Shown: in pieces, positions 24,464-35,689 of the stretch
How positions within the stretch are numbered: position 1 is the stretch's first letter
Layout of the letters: every line of letters starts with the position of its first letter
NCBI GenBank assembly: GCA_019055375.1
Contig: JAHQIW010000975.1
Coordinates: forward strand, 1 to 64,000
Reading direction: 5' to 3'
Length of the DNA stretch: 64,000 nucleotides
From: Parelaphostrongylus tenuis
Taxonomy: Eukaryota; Nematoda; Chromadorea; Rhabditida; Metastrongylidae
Translations under genes and position numbers: made by a program
The notes under the pieces: model-generated
The model's input: the letters and a program-made list of their open reading frames with translations, nothing else
Told to the model about the DNA's origin: nothing
Databases searched by the model: none

Positions 24464-24647
24464 CTGTATTCATCTCTCACTCGCTACGGCATTATTCAAA
24501 GGATTGTAGAAATAAGATATCAAAAAAAAAGATAAATCAGAGAAAAAGGCTCAGTAGGATCAACAAAGAGACATCAAATAGGAAAATTTTATCGTTTCAA
24601 ACAAATTGTTCAAAGTAACCGCATGAAAAGAGATGTCTTCCAGAAAG
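24464..24647 (-). promoter_or_regulatory. probable operon intercistronic region
   Basis: 184 nt between the PAXBP1 stop and the syntaxin-17 start, same strand. Read on the minus strand it has a GATAAA polyadenylation-like hexamer, a T-rich run (TTTATCTTTTTTTTTGATA), and an acceptor directly at the next ATG. This matches nematode operon spacers where SL2-type trans-splicing occurs. The polyA variant is non-canonical. Confidence 0.5.
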
Positions 24648-27600
24648 TTACACGTCTGCCTTTTTCTGCAATTTCTCCATATACTTCCGTACCTCTCGAT
24701 AGTAACTCCTAAATGCTTTCCTTGTAGACCTGACGAGAAAGCATTCGGAAAAAAAACTTAAGATGCAATAAAGAGCGAAAACTCAGATTTCTGAAGAGTC
24801 ATTCTACCTTCCAGCATTCTTCTGCTCTTCTACAACTTTTCCTAAACATCGTATGAGATTCCGAAAAGAGTCCGGCTTGGCAGTCTCAATCATTTCTTCA
24901 GAAATTTCTGCTAAAAGAGCGCGCACCTGAAGATAAAAGTTTCTCCATTTTATTCACAACATTCAAAAGTTCAATACATAAAAGACATTTCGTTGAACAA
25001 AAGGATCCAAATCAGTACCTTTCGTTCACACGAAACATCATCTAAAGTGCCTGTCTCCAATGCAACCACACAGACACGATTGACAACACCATCAAGCACA
25101 AGTTCAAGACGTGAAGCCGGATTAAGAAACGACGAGAACGCTTTCAAGCCTCGGATCAGCTGAAAAGAATATTCCAAAAGCTCAATATAACAGTAAACCT
25201 TTCCGTTTTTTATGCGCGAACCATGATACAGACAGTAGTCAACACTTTTCTCAACGACCAAACAGAAGTCCACATATTACATTAAAATGAATTATAAATG
25301 AAAAATGGCAATGATTTCGTTGGAAGAGGAGTTGAAAACATCATACCTTGATAGCAGCCCAATACTGCCGGTCTAAAAACGCCGCACATCCGGTTGCTGG
25401 ATTTTTGATCGATCTGAAGTTAACAAAATAATTCGTAGGGTTATGCCTATGAGATCAAAAACTACTGTACATTTACTTACTGCTTAGAGTAAATCGGTAC
25501 AAAAAGGTCGTCATCGATGGCAGCAGTGATTTTTGCCTTTACAGCCGTCGCTAGAGCAGCAAACGATTTGCTGTCTTCGAGATTCAACTTTGGATAGTCA
25601 GACAGACCACTAAGGACGGCTCCCAATCGTTTAGATTGCTTCAGTGACATAGGTTCCCACTCAACATTAACCACATCTAAATTGAAAAGCTCTTTAACAA
25701 TACTTAAAGCATAACAGTTGGTCCAGATCGAAGTAGTGCAAAAAATACGGCTCACTTCTCAGTTATTTTTATAATGCAAATTTGGTTTTCTGTTATTTGG
25801 CGAGAAATAAATAGACGATCTCTTTCGCTGGACAAATAATGTCCTTTGCACTTTAAGTAACCATTCGAAAGCTTAAATTGCTGGCTACTGCGCCACGTGG
25901 CCGTCCTCTAAAAAGCCTTTTATAACGCTGCAGCAGAAAGAAAACAGTCATGTTTCATTCACGCACACTTCTCGCAAGAAAGAGCTCTTTCCTCAATTTA
26001 TAAGTAACGATTCTATAGCTCAAGTTTCGCTGAATTCAACAATGTGTTTACTTTCTTGAAATAATGTTTCACTGCAAAGTAGTAGGGTATACAAAATTAA
26101 GTTCCACATAGGCGGACATTGTTTTTCGGCTAATGTATGGGCTGGGAGCAGGCAAGGGAAGGGCTTGTGGATGTTGGCCGTGAATTCCATGGGCGATCAT
26201 ATATATGCGGAGTGTAATTTTTGTTATTTGACTCGGAATTTCCTTCTCCACTTTGAAATAAATTTCAGGTACAACTCTGATAATAAAAGATTTCTTCTAC
26301 ACGTTCATCTGCTTTTTGTGCTTCCCGCGAACTATACGCATGACAAAAATGAAAGTGCGCGAAGGGTGTAGGAGGTTACTTTATTTTGAATGCTATAGCA
26401 TATAAAAAGGTTTTTTTTAAAACAGACACGTAGCGCAGTAGCCAGAGATTTGGACTTTCGAATAAATATTAACACTCCAATGAAAAGTTCTTGTCCAACG
26501 AAAAGGATTGTTTCTTCATTTGTCGCCAGATAACAGAAAAGAACTGCAATTTATGGAAGAAGATCAGATAGACGACACCTGTAAGATAAGGAAGGACGAC
26601 CTTCTCTATGATAAGGGGGATAATTCCTTTGATCACTTCGTGTTTCGGGTCAACGTCGGTGTTACTCTCTCCTGCTTGAACACAGTCAATAAACCATGGC
26701 ATTGACGATAAAAGGAAATCATCTCGCTGAAGGAAAAGATGATTATATAAGCTAACTACTCTGTCGTCAAGCACAAGAAACATCGAACCTACATTCAAGA
26801 TGTCTGCTGTGATCAGTTGTATCCTTACGTATGGTGAAGCTAATTTTGGGATACATAGAGAAATGTAAGCATTTTGGAATGTCGTACTGTCAACGGCGAA
26901 CCAATCAATCATTCTGAAGTGCAAAGAATTGAGAAATTTGGAACAAGCAATAAGATAAGGTGAAATATAAGTCACCTACCTATCTAACACTTTTCGAAGA
27001 TGAGCATAATCGTCAAGAGCATCTACGAATACCATACGAAGTGCGACATCAATCTCAGCTAGAAGCAATTAAAAAAAATGTATTACGCTTAGGAAAACAT
27101 TAAAGAGATGTGGGAATTCAAAAAATAAAGTAACAAAATATCAACAGACCAGCGGCTTGTTGATCAGCAAGTTGTTGACTTGTCGGTTCGTCATCGTCAC
27201 TACTAAGGCCCTCTTCGTGAGACACACCAACTAGTGTACCTTCGCGCTCTCTCCGTCTCCTGGCCCTTAAAATAGATATTCCAGCATTTCCATGGTCAAC
27301 TATTAGTCTTCTACAATCCTGCTAATCAGTGAGTAATTCATATATGTACCAGCAAAGTGTTTAATCATGTTCTTTAAACGTCAGGGTCTGCGGCACGCTA
27401 CGCTCACACGAGTGAAAGACGAGGATCGTTATATGTCCTAAGAGGCTTTCTATTCTTTCCCTTATTTCTCTAGGATTTTTACAAAATAGTGTAAAATTCC
27501 ACGGACCTCTCTCTTTGAGGGATCCCGCCCGGTTAGTCGCGAGGGCACGTGGCGCGTCCTCAGGTGGTGGATAGGGGAATAAAACGCGAACCAAAAGCAA

Positions 27601-30600
27601 CCGTGTGCTTCCCAGAGACGAAGGAGGATTCAGGGGACGAGCTCCCTGCTTCTGCAGTGCCGATTTGACAAAAACTCTACTTCTACGAGTCAAGTCGGCC
27701 AAAAGCCTGCAATCAAGCGGCTGGGAAGTACATGGGAGGCTGTTAGGAGTCGCCTCCAACAAATAAGCTCCTCCCGCTCCTCCGAGAGAGACTGGCAAGC
27801 TACTCGTGAGTACCCAGCCCCCACGTTTAGAGCCTGGCAAGCTACACGTTGGGTATCGAAATGCCAAAAACAGCAACAAAATATGGGTATAAAATTGAGA
27901 ACTCTGGAAAAGCGGTGCTCCTATGTCGACTGGAAGGAGTGTACTGGTAACCAAACAACTTCGGCATCTCATCAAATTCCCGCGAACCATACAAATGCCC
28001 TCGATCGACATCACTACTACTACGCTATCTGTCCCACAGTGAAAAGTAGAAACCAAGCAAAAAATTTTACAGAAAAAGCACCTGCGAGCGTCTCTTTCAG
28101 CCACCCGTATCATTGCATCTGGAGTTCTCGTTGTCGATGGATTCTTTCCTGCAGCTGCAGTCACACAATCACTATACGCGTCTCGCATATCACGCCTTCG
28201 ACGTCGTGCTAGTCGTTCAACTCGTGCCTTTGCCAAAGCTTGACGTTTATCCCCCAATTCATTGATTTCAGAAACCTTAACATTCGAATAATGGTAGTAA
28301 AAACGACAACAAGTAGAGTGTCGAATTCCTCCGAACGACAACAAAACAGTATAAAAAAAGAAGACGAACCTTTTCATTAAGACAATCGAGAAGACTGCGA
28401 CAATATGCCCTCAATTCTTGATACATGGCATATTTGTTAGCCAATACCGGTATATCACTCTCCATCTGAAATTCAAGCTGCTTTAAAAAAGCCAAAAGGT
28501 AAGAGAAAATATAGAAAGGTACCTTAGCAATGGTAGCTTTATTCTCCTCTAAAGTGTCCTCGATTTTCTTCACCTCATACCTCCTCGTATTCAACCTTTC
28601 CTCTCGATCCGTAACGCTGAACAGTTTTTTTTTCAGAAGTCAAAAAAAGACGTTACCAGCACATCTTGCACAAACACAGTATCAATATTTGTATCTTAAC
28701 CACTTACCTAGTGTGGCGTACTCCTCACATAAAAAGGATAAAGCTCACGGCGTTGATCATTCTCTGGTGGATGCGGCAAATTTTCGTCATCATTTTTTGA
28801 TTCGTTTGAAGCAATTTGATACATATCTAGTCTTTACAGTGACTCGCACTGTCCTCCCACAGTATCGAGTCAGTGCTGGTTATACTTCCAGACAAGTGTG
28901 AGGCCAGTCTGGCACCAATTTACCAATCCCCGAAGGGAACTGAACCATTGACCTCGTATGAGACCCAGAGCACCTCTAACCACTGCGTCACATGCGCTCA
29001 TTCTCCTCACTTAATGTCTAAAGCGCTGTGGGCCCATAGCAGACCACGTTGGCTGATCCAATCTCACGTCTAAGCCGTATATCGTATGCCTCACGATTAT
29101 CAACAGATCCGTGTCTCTCGTTTGATACAATATGACTGATCACCATCGAACCAAGTGGGATGGCTTGAGAAACACAAGACACTTTTTTGTGATGACCCGT
29201 TATCTGTGCAACCTCTTCACCAACACCCGACTTTGCGTTTTGATAAAATAAATCATAATAATACACGGATGAAAGTTACTAAGCAATTCCAAGTGGAGAC
29301 AATAGCTTCTCCAGTGTACTGTTCAGAACTGTATACAAGCGGTGCAGCAAAAGTTCTGTTTATCGAAATAAACGACCAGGAAGAAAAGCCAGCCGATGCT
29401 AACTCATGCCAATTGAAATGCTCCCATATATGAATCAGAAATAAACTCAGGTGAGAGACCTGAGCGCTGACGAAATACGGGGTATCCTCAAAGAGATCTT
29501 CAAGGCTCAGTTCGAGAACTACCAATACTGAGACGAATCTAAGCGAAAAAGAAAACAAAGCATGAAGCGAAAGAAAGCAAAGGAGAAAACAGAACGTACG
29601 CCGACTTCAACTTGGACAAAATATCCTCCACCGATACATGGCCACCCATACTTGTAGGACCTATAAAGAAGAGTACAATGTAGATAATCTCTAAATAAAA
29701 CTAAGCCTCACAGACAAGAACTAACCAATATTTTTGGTTTTAAAGTTCTCCACCATATCATCCATGTCTATATCCATATCCATGGCTTCTGGTATCTAAG
29801 TAAAAAAAGAGTCTTAAAAGACTACTGGGACCGTAATCAATTAAACTTCGTACTGAAGACTCCTGCAATCGTTGGCGATAAAGACGAGCAGAATTATCAA
29901 AGTCCGCACGAATTTGTCCGATCTGAAATTTACAAACAAGTAAAGATTACCACGCTGTTTCCTAGCATCGCTAAAAAAAGAGAAAGAATCCACAGTGTGT
30001 AAATAAACAAACATTTACAAACAAACAAACAAACAGACAGATAAACAACAACGAAGTGTCTAAACAGGCAAAAGTACCGTATGCCTGCTGACAGCTTTGA
30101 GAATCTGTTGTTTTTCCCATTCATCGGCTTCTTCATCGGCGTCCCGTTCATCTCCTTGTTCTTGCTCAAGAAAATGACCTTGCTCTTCTCTTCGACGCTC
30201 TTCTTCATTACGAAGTATATCTTTCGAAGAGTAGAACCTGCAAAGAGCAAAACTGAAAAGTTGAAAACTCTAGCAAAAAAAAAAATTATTTCCAATCCAC
30301 ACTTTGGTGCTTCTTCATCTGAGTCGTCATTCTCATCCTCTCGAATCAGTCTCGCCCGTGCTCCTTTGTCAACCAACTTTTGATCGTCGTCCAGTGGAAT
30401 CGTTCTTCAACAAATAAGTGAAGGCAAACAACAGCATGATTCAAATATTAATGATTCACTATAACAGAAAAAAAACAAACCCGTCAACCCCTTCTCGTCG
30501 CATCCGCTCTCGCCTTTTCTTTGCCTCGTAGACGGCACGAGAATCCGGTATCGAAGCTAGATAAGCCAAATTCCATTTTCCTCAGTTTATGAGATTGTGA

Positions 30601-33123
30601 AGTGAAGTCTGATAATGTTTGAGTGATATGCAAACTTTGGACTCAGACGGGAATCGCAGAAAGCGTGATAGCGGAACAGGAGCCTTAGTAGTGGAATTGG
30701 TTACCAGCGCGAGTGGTAATGATGTAAAATGCAGCCCCAAATCGCGTCCGAGGTTCAAAGTTTTGTATGGCACTTAACATTGTCTGATATTATTTGTAAC
30801 ACGTGCGCCCCTGCTAAAAGTGGTCAAATAAAAGGACAAAGGATAAAGCTCTCGGCGTTGATCAATCCCTAAGGGATACGCCATGCATTTGTCTTCAATT
30901 TTTAACTTCGTCTGAGATGGTTCAAAGTATATCTGGCCTTTACAATAACTCGCGGTGGCCTCTCGCTGCACCGAGTCAGTGTTGCTCATCCTCCCAGACA
31001 AGTCTTAGACTAGCCTGGCACCAATCTACCGAACCCGAAGGGATGGATGGCTTGGTGAGCCATCAAAGCGAGATCAAACCATTGACCTCGTGTGAGACGC
31101 AGAGCACCTCTAACACTGCGCCACATGCGCTACTCGGTCAGGTAAAAAGAATTATTGGTGTAATAATCCATTATAGCATTACATCGCCCCATATGTTTCA
31201 GCACTACAGCAATGAACACCAAATTTATCAACTAGGAAATTCTCGAAAACTACAAGGTTTTGGTATCGTTCAACTTCGCATTTTCTTGTTAACGTTTTGA
31301 TATACAACTTGTCCATCTTGCTTCAAGACGAAGCTGTCTAGGGAACAAATTCGCTTGCTACTCATACAGGAATGGCGCTTAAGGGAAAGTGCTTGTGAAG
31401 CGGCGCGAAAGATTAATGGAGCTTACTCTGGACGACCCGAGCGCGACTGATTCGACCGTTCTTCAGCTCTTAATCTTCGCAAACCACTTTCCAACCGTCC
31501 TTTTCTACAACCGTATCATCACTCCAAACTTCATTAACTTTTCGCGCCGCTTCACTAGCATTTTAATCTACGCGGCATTCATACATAAGTAGCAAAGCGA
31601 ATTTGTCCAAGACAGCTCCATCTTATAACAAGTATGGGCAAATTATATGGGAAAATTTTCGCAAGAAAATGCCCAGTTGAACGCCACCGAAATCATGCGA
31701 TTCTGACTGACTCTGGTTAATAAGTTTGATGTCTGTTGCTCTACCAAAACTTATGGAACGCTCAATACTTTCTGTAGTTATACCTTTATTTCGAGTGCTT
31801 TGCTTAGACCACGCTCAAATTTCAATACATCCTTTCATAATTATTTGAGCCAACTTGTCATGTGGTCTGGTAAGGGCTCCTGTATAATAAAGGTATGATT
31901 ATGATAAAAGTACCACCCAAAGAGCAATCGAGCGCACAACACCATGGGTTAGGTGAAGGTTTCACTTGACATAGAGTGCAAAGCGTTCGTCTTCGATGAT
32001 TCTCTATAAAGAGTGTAATGCTCCCGAGAGAACTGACTATAAGAATATCGAAAGACGACGGGTTCTGCCCGGCTGACGAGTCTGTAAGGACGAAACACGT
32101 GTATCGGGCTGTACAAGAGCCCTTATCAGACCACATTGACAAGTTGGCTCAAATAATAATCAAAGGACTTTCTGTAGTTCCAAAAAAGAATGATTTAAGC
32201 TCAAAAAAGGGGTTGGTACGCCCAGGGTCATACACCGGTGTTTCGGAGGTTCGTCCTCCTCATCAGTGACCCCCGCCCCACATTCCTCCACTGATGAGGA
32301 GGACGAACCTCCGAAACACCGGTGTATGACCCTGGGCGTACCAACCCCTTTTTTGAGCTTAAATCATTCTTTTTTGGAATTATATTGAATGTTTTTTGGG
32401 GGTTTTAAAAACAGTCGATCTTTTGATATACTTTCTGTAGTGTTGTAAAGAAATTACTGTAAGATATAGTCACTAATCTAACCAAATGTTCCCGGAAATT
32501 TTGAATGAGAATCGTTTTCCGCTTCTTCATCGCTATCTGGCTGTGGAGGCTTTACCTGTAAAAGGGGGCAAATCTGCAAAAGTAATAGTGATGGTACGAT
32601 GAGTGGTTACCTTGCTCGAGCAATCACGATACTTATCGAGATAACGGGTCTTCGATTCCTTGCGATCTTTCTCTCGATCTTTCTCACGATCCTTCTTCTT
32701 CTTGTATTTCTCTTTCTCGTTTTCCTTTTGTATCTCTTCCTCTTCCTTGACACTCTCAATCACCGCCTCCTCTTCGAGTTTTTGCAGTCTTTTCAGCTCT
32801 TTCACCTTTTTCTTATTCTTCTTGATAACAAACTCGACGTCCGCCCCTAAAGAATATATTTCACTGCGTAATAATGAACCGCAATAAAAATGACCCTTCG
32901 GAATTTGCCTTAGCAAAACTATAGCGGTACCTTCATCGTTATCAAAACTGAGAAGCGCAGGTGGCTTCGTAACCAACGTGTCCACCTCGTCATCATTGCC
33001 CGGTTTTGCTGTGGTCACTTCCTTTTTCAGAGTGGATTCGTTAGATCCCTCTGCATCCTGATTGTCGTCCCAACCATCTGTGCGTCTCCGTGTGGCACCC
33101 TTCACCTTAGGCTTACGAAACAT
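24648..33123 (-). CDS. PAXBP1: PAXBP1/GCFC-domain nuclear protein
   Basis: Twenty-one exons on the minus strand, all phases consistent, summing to 830 residues (human about 917). Exon starts and ends: 33123-32931, 32846-32611, 32555-32483, 30556-30481, 30404-30303, 30237-30078, 29922-29854, 29795-29726, 29660-29600, 28616-28523, 28465-28370, 28275-28082, 27265-27150, 27058-26980, 26913-26793, 26726-26579, 25676-25481, 25413-25347, 25159-25019, 24926-24808 and 24729-24648. The acceptor tttggcag abuts an ATG giving the family start MFRK. Hallmarks are SIPDSRAVYEAKKRRE, KGARARLIREDENDDSDEE, MYQELRAYCRSLLDCLNEK, AYISLCIPKLASPYVRIQL, IIEKVVLPYLT and AIDDDLFVPIY. GCFC proteins are nuclear, associated with splicing and transcription. 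Its introns hold an S1 SINE, FB1/FB2 foldbacks, a long-TIR element and an RTE fragment. Confidence 0.93.
25800..26560. mobile_element. long-TIR element in PAXBP1 intron 16
   Basis: Inverted ends (about 25,800-26,080 and 26,380-26,560) share TTCGCTGGACAA, ACCATTCGAAAGCTTAAAT, CACGTGGCCG and AAAGAGCTCTTTCCT with the 38.4-kb copy. The CpG-rich centre has GTGTAATTTTTGTTATTTG. No transposase is seen, so non-autonomous. It lies between exons 16 and 17 of PAXBP1. Confidence 0.6.
27400..27940 (+). mobile_element. RTE-type retrotransposon 5' fragment in PAXBP1 intron 12
   Basis: Closely matches 55,370-55,730, the sequence directly before the endonuclease region of the RTE remnant: CCTCTCTCTTTGAGGGATC, GGTGGTGGATAGGGGAA, AAGCAACCGTGTGCTTCC, AAAAGCCTGCAATCAAGC. 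Plus orientation, so antisense to PAXBP1. Read-through with exon 12 gives a long but false minus-strand open frame. Confidence 0.65.
28730..29000 (-). repeat. S1 SINE in PAXBP1 intron 9
   Basis: Minus-strand copy, sense with the gene. TCCTTTTT tail end at 28,730 and tRNA-like head near 28,935-29,000. Somewhat diverged. Confidence 0.7.
30826..31140 (-). repeat. S1 SINE in PAXBP1 intron 3
   Basis: Minus-strand copy with tail AAGGATAAAGCTCTCGGCG at 30,839 and tRNA-like head at 31,075-31,140 (ATCAAACCATTGACCTCG). Sense with PAXBP1. Confidence 0.75.
31280..31690. mobile_element. palindromic mariner-derived MITE
   Basis: Ends TTTTGATATACAACTTGTCC and a complementary GGGCAAATTATATGGGAAAA region. 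Inside, GAAGCGGCGCGAAAGATTAATG near 31,397 is repeated inverted near 31,530-31,560. The related element at 53,890-54,260 encodes a mariner helix-turn-helix remnant, showing the origin. Located in PAXBP1 intron 3. Confidence 0.55.
31783..32165. mobile_element. foldback element FB1 in PAXBP1 intron 3
   Basis: Family ends at 31,783-31,880 (TTTCGAGTGCTTTGCTTAGACC) and at about 32,110-32,165 (CAGACCACATTGACAAGTTGGC). The right arm carries the intact hammerhead at 32,067-32,109. Confidence 0.7.
32067..32109 (+). ncRNA. hammerhead ribozyme, type I, core intact
   Basis: Stem I GCCCGG/TCGGGC has a closing G-T wobble. The core CTGACGA is at 32,073-32,079. Stem II GTCT-GTAA-GGAC has a GNRA-type loop; GAAA is at 32,092-32,095 and stem III is a loopless ACAC/GTGT. 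Predicted cleavage follows A32103. Antisense to PAXBP1. Confidence 0.82.
32178..32440. mobile_element. foldback element FB2, perfect 91-bp palindrome
   Basis: Arms 32,178-32,268 and 32,289-32,379 are exact reverse complements separated by 20 nt. The right flank (to about 32,440) continues with TTTTTGGGGGTTTT and CAGTCGATCTTTTGATATA, which reappears in the 42.2-kb copy. The left arm contains a full minus-strand hammerhead. The right arm keeps the plus-strand core but has no pairing stem I. Located in PAXBP1 intron 3. Confidence 0.85.
32225..32272 (-). ncRNA. hammerhead ribozyme, type I, sense in PAXBP1 intron
   Basis: Read on the minus strand: stem I GGGTCA/TGACCC (perfect), core CTGATGA, stem II GGAGG-ACGAA-CCTCC (5 bp), GAAA, loopless stem III ACACC/GGTGT, A, predicted cleavage, TGACCC. 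Every conserved position is present. It would be transcribed as part of the PAXBP1 pre-mRNA intron. The flanking perfect palindrome could fold it into a competing long hairpin. Confidence 0.85.
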
Positions 33124-33769
33124 CTGCCAAAGAAAAGAATTCATACTCGATTAGTCGAACGAAATTATCGCAAATTTCCGCTGTAATCAGCTGAGACACA
33201 AAAATCACAATAGTACGGTGTACTGAACGAGTGAATTAACTCGATCAGCACAATAATCAATGATGGCTATAGAGGAATAGCCTCGACGATACAGTAGTAG
33301 CGAGCGCCCTCTGTATGAGTGAATTGCGGGATTCAACTCCCGCTCTTCTGAAGTCTTGGATATCTAGCATCTTTAGATGTGGTGGCTACAGTCATCAGTC
33401 AAATTGGCCATCGATTTACTAACGCTGTAAAGATCCCGAGATGGATCGAAGCAAGATTGAAAAGCCTAATTGTTCTACGCTACATGTCCTATCTTATACT
33501 ACTATAAAAATAGAGACTCTCGCATAGAAGTTTTTTTACCAAAAACACGTGTCTTTCTCTCCGAAAAAAATTGTATTGTCTTTAAGATTCTCTGAAAAAT
33601 CCTAGTAAAATCAAAATTCAGGCGACAGCATATCTTGAGCCTTGTACAAGGTCTGTTTTGGTACCTACGTTGTACCAGACACGTGCTTCGGCTACTAGCC
33701 CCTATCAAAGGGAATAGAAGTCGTATAAGTTACAGTCTGCGTGGGGTAGAAGTATCACCACCGTGGCGT

Positions 33770-34050
33770 TCATTCAGATTGACTGTCGATTGTCGCATGC
33801 TTGGCTTACGTCTATTACGCCAATATTCATATATCAACACGTTCAAGCGACAATTTTATGACCTCGCTTAGAACACACAACACATTCAAATATGTGCCAT
33901 AACAGACCTCATGAAAGGCTTGAGATACGCTGTCAGTATTATATGTTTTAGGCGAGGTGCCAAAACAGTCGATTGAGCGTGTTGATATATACTGGCGTAT
34001 TAGCCGCATGCCAAGCATACGACAATCGACAATCAATCGAGTATTCAAAA
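33770..34050. mobile_element. foldback element FB3
   Basis: Arms about 33,775-33,845 and 33,975-34,045 are inverted copies containing ATTGACTGTCGATTGTCGCATG and its complement. Related wording recurs at 35,500-35,620, 36,365-36,480 and 57,715-58,060. Confidence 0.55.
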
Positions 34051-34294
34051 TATAGTTTTTGCGAAAAATTCAAGATTTTCTATTCGAATGTTGTTACAGT
34101 TAGTCGCTGTAATACCATCTGTTGTAGACAAAACTTCCTCTGCGTAATGATCTTCTAAAACTCACAGAAAAAAATCTGAAAGGAAACGAAAATAGCCTAT
34201 GAACAAAAAATGTGGAAAAAGTTTGAGGAATAGAACGGATTGAAGGAGGTCACAACAACGACATAATCATGTATTTAATAAATATTGTTTGAGC

Positions 34295-34475
34295 AAACAT
34301 GTCATGTGGTCTGTTATGGGCTCTTGTGCAGCCCATACAGATGTTTCGGCCTTGGCAGCCTCGTCAATGTGCAGGCCCTTCGCCTTTAGCCAATCCTCTC
34401 AGGGGTGCTCCAGTTCCCCTACTAAGAGTCGGCAACGACGAACGACCTATACGTGCTGTTAATTGAAATAAATCA
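34295..34475. mobile_element. foldback element FB1, half copy
   Basis: Family wording ATGTCATGTGGTCTG..GGGCTCTTGTGCAGCCC. Contains a decayed minus-strand hammerhead (34,340-34,380) with TTGACGA for CTGACGA. Confidence 0.55.
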
Positions 34476-34539
34476 CTAGACCGGCAGTGCTGTACACTCG
34501 ACTGTTCTTGGCTGACAAATTCGGAATGATATAACGTTG

Positions 34540-34895
34540 TTCGAGTATTTTCTAGAGACTACGCTCACGATTGAATGACCTCATAAATTAATATTTGAGC
34601 TAACAAGTCATGTGACCTGTTAATGGGCTCTTGTACAGCCCGATACATGTGTTTCAGCCTGACAGCCCCGTCAGTCGGGCAAAGCTCTTCGTCTCAGCCA
34701 ATCCTCTCGAGTGTGCTCCATTCCCTTACAGAGAGTAGACAACGACGTACGATCTACACTGAAAGGCCGAAACACGTGTGTCGGGCTGTACAGGAGTCCA
34801 TAAACAGGCCGCATGACATGCTGGCTCAGAGAAAATTATCAGATATATTGAAATTTGAGCGTGGTCTTAAGAAAACGCTCGAAACGAACGAAATG
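34540..34895. mobile_element. foldback element FB1
   Basis: Inverted arms end at 34,540-34,640 and 34,795-34,895 (GGTCTTAAGAAAACGCTCGAAACG). The left arm holds a near-intact minus-strand hammerhead; the right arm keeps only GGCCGAAACACGTGTGTCGGGC. Confidence 0.65.
34638..34680 (-). pseudogene. hammerhead ribozyme with one core substitution
   Basis: Minus strand: perfect stem I GCCCGA/TCGGGC and GAAA, but the core reads CTGACGG rather than CTGACGA, and stem III (ACAC/ATGT) has one mismatch. Likely weak or inactive. Confidence 0.6.
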
Positions 34896-34959
34896 ATCAT
34901 GACTGAAGACCAACCAAATCCTCCTTCTCCTTGTAATGGGAAGTCTAACGCATGATCTT

Positions 34960-35215
34960 TAGCTCTTTAGCACTTTATTTGATCCGTCTTCACAGCGTTT
35001 TTTTCTCACTGTGCGGATACCAGTGCTCCTAGCATATAATTCGTTGTTCGTCTTCTTCTTGAACGGCGTAGAATACTGGTTGAGCGAGTCTCCTTGCAAT
35101 CTCGAGCTGTGACGTTCCATAGGACGTTGTTGTTGACTGCCAAAGAGAAGTGGGGGGTGGAGCTCGGTTCCACGCGCGCCGTACCTACTTAACAAACGCT
35201 TGGTCACGACGCCCC
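34960..35215 (-). repeat. transposon-derived fragment
   Basis: Same family as 51,270-51,480, with GTGCGGATACCAGTGCT, CGTCTTCTTCTTGAA, AGAATACTGG and GGAGCTCGGTTCCACGCGC. Minus-strand open stretch NQYSTPFKKKTNNELYARS. Confidence 0.4.
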
Positions 35216-35689
35216 TAACACAGTTACCAAAAAACCAATAAACAAATAGCTAATTGATAAATTTCTAGTGAATCAACGACTACATAGGCGAAGATCACAA
35301 CGAGGACAATTGACTGTGGAGCATCGGCTCTGAAGAAGACGAGACACGTCGAAACGTCAGCCTAACAAAGAGCTCTTTTCCGATCGACTTCCTGCTTCCG
35401 CTCAATCACCAAGGGAAACTTAAATGATTTGTGAAGCATAAGTTGAAGGAAAGTCGTATTCTCATTACTAAATCCACTATATTCGGTAGCTGGCTTGATA
35501 AATAAAAACGTTCTTTCAGACTATTCTGGATTTTTTTAGCGAGGTCTTCTACTAGTCGATTGGAAGGTCTTGTTATATATGCTTCCGTAAAGCCGTAAGC
35601 TATCGACAATCAATCAGTCTAGACCGCAAGATCGAGTGATCGTTACACTTTGTTTAGAGTGATATATATTCCCTTCCTGTCGAAAGTTC

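Noticed and set aside
27361..28377. 338-codon minus-strand open frame
   Set aside because: Only its first third is real (PAXBP1 exon 12, ending 28,082). The remainder is read-through into an intron containing an RTE leader fragment.
29461..29560. Possible extra PAXBP1 exon with acceptor near 29,553
   Set aside because: Its hydrophobic translation does not fit the family. Exon 9 joins directly and in phase to 28,616-28,523, which matches the expected coiled-coil.
32289..32337. Complete plus-strand hammerhead in the right palindrome arm
   Set aside because: The core, stem II and stem III are present, but the 5' strand of stem I (TCCTCCA) cannot pair with TGACCC, so it is not counted as intact.
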